A stretch of 64,000 nucleotides of DNA from Symplocastrum torsivum CPER-KK1 (GTDB lineage Bacteria; Cyanobacteriota; Cyanobacteriia; Cyanobacteriales; Coleofasciculaceae), in assembly GCA_019358875.1 (NCBI GenBank), contig JAHHIF010000028.1, positions 1 to 64,000 of the forward strand, given 5' to 3'. The translations under genes were made by a program, and so were the position numbers. Shown in pieces: positions 59,297-64,000 of this stretch; positions within the stretch are counted from its first letter, which is position 1, and each line of letters opens with the position of its first letter. The notes below the pieces were generated by a model. That model had not been told where the DNA came from, searched no databases, and worked only from the letters and a program-made list of their open reading frames with translations.

Positions 59297-60544
59297 TCAT
59301 AGACTTTCTATAAAAGATAATATAGGATTAATTTTTTTCGCGAAATCAAACTCCTCCTCGAAACAAATACTTGCATTTTTACTATAAAAACTATAGTTAC
59401 TTAATATTGTTTCAATTGCTGATTCCATCTCTAACGAGTTTAAGGGGTCTTGTACTACAACACCAATTTTATATTTTTCTATTAATCTTGCTAAAGACTG
59501 TAAGTTATTAACTATTACAGGCTTACCATGCTTTAAGTAATAAGATAGCTTGCCAGAAGCCATAGAAATCTGAGAATAATTGTTATTAATATCTTTATAA
59601 AAGGCTAAACCTATGGTAGCTGGTGTGTAAATGCAATCAATTTGTTCATAGGGTACTGGTTCCAGGGAGAGAAACAAGTTTTTTGAGTTAATTTCCTGCA
59701 ATAGTTTTATATATGGATCGTAAAGTTCTCTTTTCTCTCGTTCATGAAAAACTAAAGCACATCTATTATTTATAGATGCAAAAGCCTGAGCCAGCTCTTT
59801 TGATAAAACAGCATCCTCTATAGCGCCGGCTTGAAGGACTATATAAGAAAACTGATCTTCATTTAAATTAAATTTTTCCCTAAAGTAGTTTTTGGTCTGT
59901 AGCACTTCAACTATTGCCTTTGAAGAACTAGATGAGTTGGGTAAATAGAAGACTTGAGGATGCTGATACTGATTGTATTCACACAGGGTTTTAAAACGAT
60001 CTTCATCTTGAACAATTATGCACTCAGACTTTCTGTAAGCTAACCGCTCAAGCAAATTTATAATTTTAGCCAGTCCTTTTAAGTTATTTGGATCATTAAG
60101 TTCTAAAGAAAGGTAAACAAACTTACGTTTAAAAAAACAAGATTCCATTAAGGCTAAAATTGAGCCATTTGTATCTACTCCTATACTAATATTCTTTTTC
60201 AAGGATTTTGAGTTGTTCGCTTTAAATAGATTGACAAGACAATGATAAGCGAAAACTATTAGCTCTATTAACGGGATTTTTGTTTCTATTTTGAGTTTGT
60301 AATAAAGAGTCAGAATTAAGCGAGATATTAGAGGTACGTGAGAGACTTTATGAAAGTAAGTTACTGTTGTGCTGTTTCCAATCTTTTCTATATTGGTGAA
60401 TTGAGTTTTTGTTGCATAAATATTTACTAAATATCCATGATTATTAAGTGATTTAGATAAGTTAATAATAGTTGGTGCAACACAAACATATCCTTCATAA
60501 AAGAAGATAGAGCAGAAATTGTTCATGGTTAGATTTATCCTCAT
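59297..60544 (-). CDS. Glycosyltransferase-like protein (GT4/GT-B fold), AT-rich
   Basis: About 415 residues from MRINLTMNNFCSIFFYEGYV. 'SKSLNNHGYLVNIYA' and the C-terminal 'GKLSYYLKHGKPVIVNNLQS', 'LIEKYKIGVVVQDPLNSLEM' fit GT-B sugar transferases of the GT4 type, though motifs are weak. The coding DNA is markedly AT-rich, a usual mark of recently exchanged surface-polysaccharide genes. ATG 60544 overlaps the stop of the methyltransferase gene (ATGA), so the two are coupled. Probably transfers a sugar during surface-glycan assembly; donor and acceptor unknown. Confidence 0.75.
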   Translation of the reverse strand: MRINLTMNNFCSIFFYEGYVCVAPTIINLSKSLNNHGYLVNIYATKTQFTNIEKIGNSTTVTYFHKVSHVPLISRLILTLYYKLKIETKIPLIELIVFAYHCLVNLFKANNSKSLKKNISIGVDTNGSILALMESCFFKRKFVYLSLELNDPNNLKGLAKIINLLERLAYRKSECIIVQDEDRFKTLCEYNQYQHPQVFYLPNSSSSSKAIVEVLQTKNYFREKFNLNEDQFSYIVLQAGAIEDAVLSKELAQAFASINNRCALVFHEREKRELYDPYIKLLQEINSKNLFLSLEPVPYEQIDCIYTPATIGLAFYKDINNNYSQISMASGKLSYYLKHGKPVIVNNLQSLARLIEKYKIGVVVQDPLNSLEMESAIETILSNYSFYSKNASICFEEEFDFAKKINPILSFIESL

Positions 60545-61308
60545 CCCAGACAAACGAAATAAACTCCCCAGGTATCAAAGCCTGGTTCACGGTTACTCAT
60601 CCACTCTCGGTTCTCAAGCAATTTAAAATCAGACTCTTTCAACAACCAATCTATTTCCGGATTAAATAAGTAACGCATTGGGTGTGTTTCCTGAAGTTCC
60701 TCAACCGCACCAGTATTTTTATCCTTGATGAAGACTTGATAATTAACATCTACTAGATTTTGATTGGGGTGCATTACTGATTCAGCAATCCGGGTGATAC
60801 TTATTTCTTCATCCTCCAGACGCTTAACGCGGGTAGAAGGGCGATCGCATAATACAGCCGGTCCATACCAACAGTCGAAGATAAACACTCCCCCAGGCTT
60901 AAGATGACGGCGTGCTGTAGCAAAAGCAGCCTGCAAGTCTTCATTTGTAGTTTGGTAACTGAACACATGGAACAGTGAGATGATTGCATCAAACTGCCGT
61001 TCGAGGTGAATTGTCCGAATATCCCCTTGAGAAAAGGTTAATTTCGATGCTAGTTCCTGGGGAAGTTGGGTCATGCGATCGCGAGCTTGCTGTAGCATTT
61101 CGGCACTTAGATCAACACCGTGAACGTCGTACCCTTCTTTAGCTAGTAGCTGTGCATGAGTGCCAGTGCCACATCCTAACTCAAGGATAGATTGTGTGTT
61201 TGGCTCATGAGTTTGTATCAGTTGATGAATAAACTGTACTTCTCCAGCGTAGTCTTTATCGCGGTAGAGCAAATTATAGTAGCGGGCGTAGTTGCCAAAA
61301 ACATTCAT
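60541..61308 (-). CDS. Class I SAM-dependent methyltransferase
   Basis: A 255-residue methyltransferase. SAM motif I 'ILELGCGTGTHAQLLAKEGY', motif II 'VHGVDLSAEMLQQARD', then 'DAIISLFHVFSYQTTNEDLQ' and 'HLKPGGVFIFDCWYG'. In a sugar cluster such enzymes commonly methylate nucleotide sugars or glycan residues. It is followed by a glycosyltransferase gene with a 4-base overlap and preceded by the aminotransferase gene by 14 bases, so they form an operon. Confidence 0.9.
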   Translation of the reverse strand: MNVFGNYARYYNLLYRDKDYAGEVQFIHQLIQTHEPNTQSILELGCGTGTHAQLLAKEGYDVHGVDLSAEMLQQARDRMTQLPQELASKLTFSQGDIRTIHLERQFDAIISLFHVFSYQTTNEDLQAAFATARRHLKPGGVFIFDCWYGPAVLCDRPSTRVKRLEDEEISITRIAESVMHPNQNLVDVNYQVFIKDKNTGAVEELQETHPMRYLFNPEIDWLLKESDFKLLENREWMSNREPGFDTWGVYFVCLG

Positions 61309-61322
61309 ACTCTGTCAAAACC

Positions 61323-62438
61323 TTATTTCAATATTTCCAAAACCGCTTGTGCGACTTGTTCAATTTGTTCATCACTCAGTGCTAGTCCGCTTGGGATATA
61401 GAAACCACGACGAGCAATTCTTTCCGCCACAGGGCAAGACTCCTGATTAAATAAGCCCATGTTTCGCAAGACAGGCTGCTCATGCATCGGCCAGAAGAAC
61501 GATCGCGTGCCAATTTTGTACGGGCTTAAACGACGCATTGCTTCTTTAGCCTCAAAGGGTACCTCGTCCTTGAGAACAATACCGTACACCCAATAGATAT
61601 TGGCAGCATAATCCGTTTGTGGAACGGGTAGTTGTAACCCAGGAATATCTGAAAGTAGCTCCGTGTACAATTGCCCCATCCGGCGTTTACGAGCGACAAA
61701 TTCATCAAGTCGCTCTAGCTGAGCGACACCCAATGCCGCTTGTAGGTTACTCATGCGGAAGTTCCAGCCCAACTCTTCATGAACGAAGCGGTTTTGCGGT
61801 TGGAAGCACAAATTCCGTAAAGAGCAGCAGCGTTCTGCTAGCTGCTCATCATCAGTAACAATCATGCCGCCTTCACCTGTTGTGACATGCTTGTTGGGAT
61901 AGAAGCTAAAGATACTTAATGCGCCAAAGCTACCGCAAGGACGACCTTTATAGGTTTGACCATGCATTTCAGCGGCATCTTCGATAATTTGCAGCCCATA
62001 CTTATCCGCCAATGTGAGTACGGATTCCATATCTACAGGCAATCCATAGATATGGACAACCATAATTGCTTTTGTTCTAGATGTGATTTTTGCCTCAATC
62101 TGGCTGACATCCATATTCCAGGTATCAGGGTCACAATCTACTACGACAGGTATTGCACCAGTCCGAACAATTGCCGCCGCACAGGAAATAATCGTAAACG
62201 TAGGCAGAATAACCTCATCCCCTTGCCCAATTCCCAAAGCAGTGACGGCAGCATCAAGAGCGACAGAACCGTTGGACACAGCAATCCCATACTGGCGTTG
62301 TACGCGAACCGCTAACTGCTGTTCAAACAGCTTCACAAAAGGTCCTTCCGATGAAATCCAGCCTGTATCAATGCATTCGTTCAGGTACTTCTTTTCATTG
62401 CCGTCAAGCAGTGGCTCGTTGACTGGAATCGGGTTCAT
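61323..62438 (-). CDS. DegT/DnrJ/EryC1/StrS sugar aminotransferase
   Basis: A 371-residue PLP enzyme. 'GDEVILPTFTIISCAAAIVR', 'IIEDAAEMHGQTYKGRPCGS' and 'FSFYPNKHVTTGEGGMIVTD' (PLP Lys) define the family; 'RMSNLQAALGVAQLERLDEF' is conserved. It resembles GDP-perosamine synthase-type enzymes, which aminate 4-keto-6-deoxy nucleotide sugars. It therefore points to an amino-deoxy sugar in the surface glycan. The nucleotide-sugar precursor genes are not in the window. Confidence 0.9.
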   Translation of the reverse strand: MNPIPVNEPLLDGNEKKYLNECIDTGWISSEGPFVKLFEQQLAVRVQRQYGIAVSNGSVALDAAVTALGIGQGDEVILPTFTIISCAAAIVRTGAIPVVVDCDPDTWNMDVSQIEAKITSRTKAIMVVHIYGLPVDMESVLTLADKYGLQIIEDAAEMHGQTYKGRPCGSFGALSIFSFYPNKHVTTGEGGMIVTDDEQLAERCCSLRNLCFQPQNRFVHEELGWNFRMSNLQAALGVAQLERLDEFVARKRRMGQLYTELLSDIPGLQLPVPQTDYAANIYWVYGIVLKDEVPFEAKEAMRRLSPYKIGTRSFFWPMHEQPVLRNMGLFNQESCPVAERIARRGFYIPSGLALSDEQIEQVAQAVLEILK

Positions 62439-62477
62439 GGCTAACTCAACAATTTTGGAGATCGATACGCCTCTGAG

Positions 62478-63416
62478 TCATCCTTTAACCAGACGAATGC
62501 AAGCTACAGCACGAGCCGCCGCCGCTCGATCTGGCTCTACGGGAATAGGATCAGGAAATTGCTGGTTCTGCCATGCCTTTGCAACCCATTCCACGTACTC
62601 GCACTCAGCACAATCTGATGCCGTAGCAATTTGCCAACCGTTAGCAGTGTATTGGTAAAAGGTTTCAGTGACTTCGCTAGCTAACTCAAAGGCTTCTACA
62701 GCACGAGAGAGCAATTCGCGATCAAATTGCTGAAATGTACCGAGCTGGCGATAAACTCCGAAGGGAACACTAAGAAATAGTGAACCGCCGGGTTTGAGTA
62801 CCCGACGCAACTCCTTCATCACGAGAACGAAATCTTCTGGACGATTCTCCTGGTAAGTTTCATCCTGAGTGTGAAGTGTGTTATCACATCCAATGTGTTC
62901 CAACGTGGATAGGCAAATAATCGTGTCGTAATAATCATTGCGTATGGGAATATCGCGCAGGTCATCGTACAAATAAGAAATTCCCTTCTCCCAGAAGCAG
63001 TTCTCCTCTGGAGCTAGTGTAAGGATGTGCAGCTTCTTATTTTCAAATGTGGGATGGTTGAGAATGAAGCGATGATTTAAGACAGAACCGGCATCTAAAA
63101 GGCACTTAGCATTTTCTGAGAGATTAGCTACTAGCCAGGGATACTCAACACAGCGCTCATCAATTCCAAAACCATAATCAGGAGAAAGGGGTTCACTACA
63201 ACGAAAACGCCTTAGCAAAGTATCATCTGATATTGACTGAGTGATCAACTCGATCTTGTAAAGATCGTAGCCAGACGACCAGGGGACTCTACCATTTTGC
63301 AAATACTGCTGCAACATTTTTTCGTTAATTCTTGGTAGTGTCCTCCCTGTCGCGTAGTTAGCTGCTTTAACAACAATAGGCGGCAGCAGATTCCTCACAA
63401 TTTTTTTGATAATCAT
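62478..63416 (-). CDS. SAM-dependent methyltransferase-like protein
   Basis: A 312-residue protein. 'LLDAGSVLNHRFILNHPTFE' and 'YYDTIICLSTLEHIGCDN', 'LRRVLKPGGSLFLSVPFG' show the class I methyltransferase fold, motif I being atypical ('DAGSVLN'). The N-terminal ~75 residues (MIIKKIVRNLLPPIVVKAAN) precede the fold. 'RPEDFVLVMKELRRVLKPGG' is seen in glycan-cluster proteins. Its role is probably methylation in polysaccharide synthesis. Confidence 0.75.
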   Translation of the reverse strand: MIIKKIVRNLLPPIVVKAANYATGRTLPRINEKMLQQYLQNGRVPWSSGYDLYKIELITQSISDDTLLRRFRCSEPLSPDYGFGIDERCVEYPWLVANLSENAKCLLDAGSVLNHRFILNHPTFENKKLHILTLAPEENCFWEKGISYLYDDLRDIPIRNDYYDTIICLSTLEHIGCDNTLHTQDETYQENRPEDFVLVMKELRRVLKPGGSLFLSVPFGVYRQLGTFQQFDRELLSRAVEAFELASEVTETFYQYTANGWQIATASDCAECEYVEWVAKAWQNQQFPDPIPVEPDRAAAARAVACIRLVKG

Positions 63417-63461
63417 GGCACAGTACTTAGCGATGAGAGTGTTTTGTTGAATTTTCCGTGC

Positions 63462-63896
63462 TTATTCAACAATTTTGGCTTGCTGTGCAGTAATGCCGAT
63501 AAACCGAGTTTTGTCCTGCTCACCCAAGTAAGGACCTTGCTTGACCTCAATCATCTCAATTTCCTCTAGTACCTCGAAACCATGCCCCCCAGTAACTAGG
63601 AGAATCACATCACCAGCTTCAAGCATTCGACTTTCTAAGTATTCCTGTTGATCGTTGTAAAAGTCTACCCGCAATTTGCCCTTTTTAATAAACAAGACTT
63701 CCTGAGTGTATTGCACTTCACGGATGACAGAGTTGTGAACGTGAGGTTCAATAACTTTACCCCTTGGATGGTGCATATAGGCTAGCTGTTGAGACAGTTC
63801 ATTTGGGGTGAAGAAGTGAATACCAGACTCATTGAACTGATTCCAAATGATAATTGCTAATAACTGATCGTGATAGGTTATGGATTCAGGTTGCAC
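63462..63896 (-). CDS. Cupin / WxcM-like protein of a sugar cluster
   Basis: A 144-residue protein starting at GTG 63896 (upstream is a stop). 'HHPRGKVIEPHVHNSVIREV' (metal-type histidines), 'EVLFIKKGKLRVDFYNDQQE' and 'GDVILLVTGGHGFEVLEEIE' form a cupin barrel, ending 'MIEVKQGPY'. Similar cupins occur in surface-sugar clusters beside methyltransferases and aminotransferases; some relatives are keto-sugar isomerases, but the activity here is unproven. The cluster may continue beyond the right edge of the window. Confidence 0.7.
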   Translation of the reverse strand: MQPESITYHDQLLAIIIWNQFNESGIHFFTPNELSQQLAYMHHPRGKVIEPHVHNSVIREVQYTQEVLFIKKGKLRVDFYNDQQEYLESRMLEAGDVILLVTGGHGFEVLEEIEMIEVKQGPYLGEQDKTRFIGITAQQAKIVE

Positions 63897-64000
63897 CTTA
63901 CGTACTCCAAAATATTACAATTTTATTCAAATCCTCTTATGCCAAGTCAACTAATAAAATGCCAAGCCATTAAGGCTCTTAGTCTAACTAGTACTTTCTT

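Noticed and set aside
1..64000. CRISPR array, rRNA or tRNA genes
   Set aside because: I saw no regularly spaced direct repeats and no rRNA or tRNA-like sequence on either strand; a covariance scan (tRNAscan-SE, Infernal) would be decisive for small RNAs.

Overview
The window reads as a chromosomal segment of a cyanobacterium, most likely a filamentous, genome-rich one (Coleofasciculus/Microcoleus/Nostocales type; the sequence does not settle which). The evidence is: very frequent HIP1 palindromes (GCGATCGC); a split DnaE intein C-half at the head of the DnaE C-terminal gene; a CruA/CruP-type lycopene cyclase; a CRR7-family NDH-1 protein; a DUF2854 protein; ClpC; and short heptameric repeats between and even inside genes. 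Genes lie on both strands with few long operons. I saw no rRNA, tRNA or CRISPR array.

Layout. 1-4.0 kb is decayed accessory DNA: a transposase stub, DUF29, Uma2, DUF5615 and DUF433 remnants, an AT-rich orphan ParA ATPase, a DUF4926 protein and a Spy/CpxP-like secreted protein. 4.1-10.1 kb holds a beta-CASP metallo-beta-lactamase RNase-like protein, an ABC ATPase, a fasciclin protein and a GH13 amylase. 10.5-17.2 kb is a proteolysis-themed island: subtilisin-like protease, a lone copy of its prodomain, a Trypco1 (CU044_2847) protein, and a divergently transcribed caspase/nSTAND/WD40 protein followed by an unknown 101-aa protein. 17.6-27.3 kb is mostly core: a lone receiver domain, DUF2854, CRR7, SelO, PAP2, lycopene cyclase and ClpC. 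27.5-32.8 kb has a cysteine-rich small peptide gene, a c-di-AMP (ydaO) riboswitch in front of a small orphan gene, a secreted GH13 enzyme and a frameshifted VIT/VWA gene.

33.2-36.3 kb is an accessory block (Pro/Glu- and Lys/Pro-rich protein, ribbon-helix-helix protein, CxxC protein, membrane-anchored unknown). It is followed by YjbQ, an orphan betaine/choline-type binding lipoprotein, a cupin, and DnaE-C with its intein half. 40.4-44.1 kb has a TetR/glycosyltransferase divergent pair with a 14-bp palindromic operator, a VapBC-type toxin-antitoxin pair and a nuclease-like protein with a fragment of a second copy. 44.1-55.2 kb has a large hybrid histidine kinase, an XPB-like helicase, two Uma2 proteins, a pentapeptide-repeat protein and a GMC oxidoreductase. 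55.2-59.2 kb has a kinase/WG-repeat gene broken by deletion, then miaA and gyrB divergently arranged. 59.3-63.9 kb (running off the window) is a minus-strand surface-sugar cluster: glycosyltransferase, two methyltransferases, a DegT-type sugar aminotransferase and a cupin.

The strongest candidates for an undescribed system are the Trypco1-caspase-STAND pair with the neighbouring protease plus free prodomain, the cysteine-rich peptide gene at 27.5 kb, and the c-di-AMP riboswitch controlling an orphan small protein.
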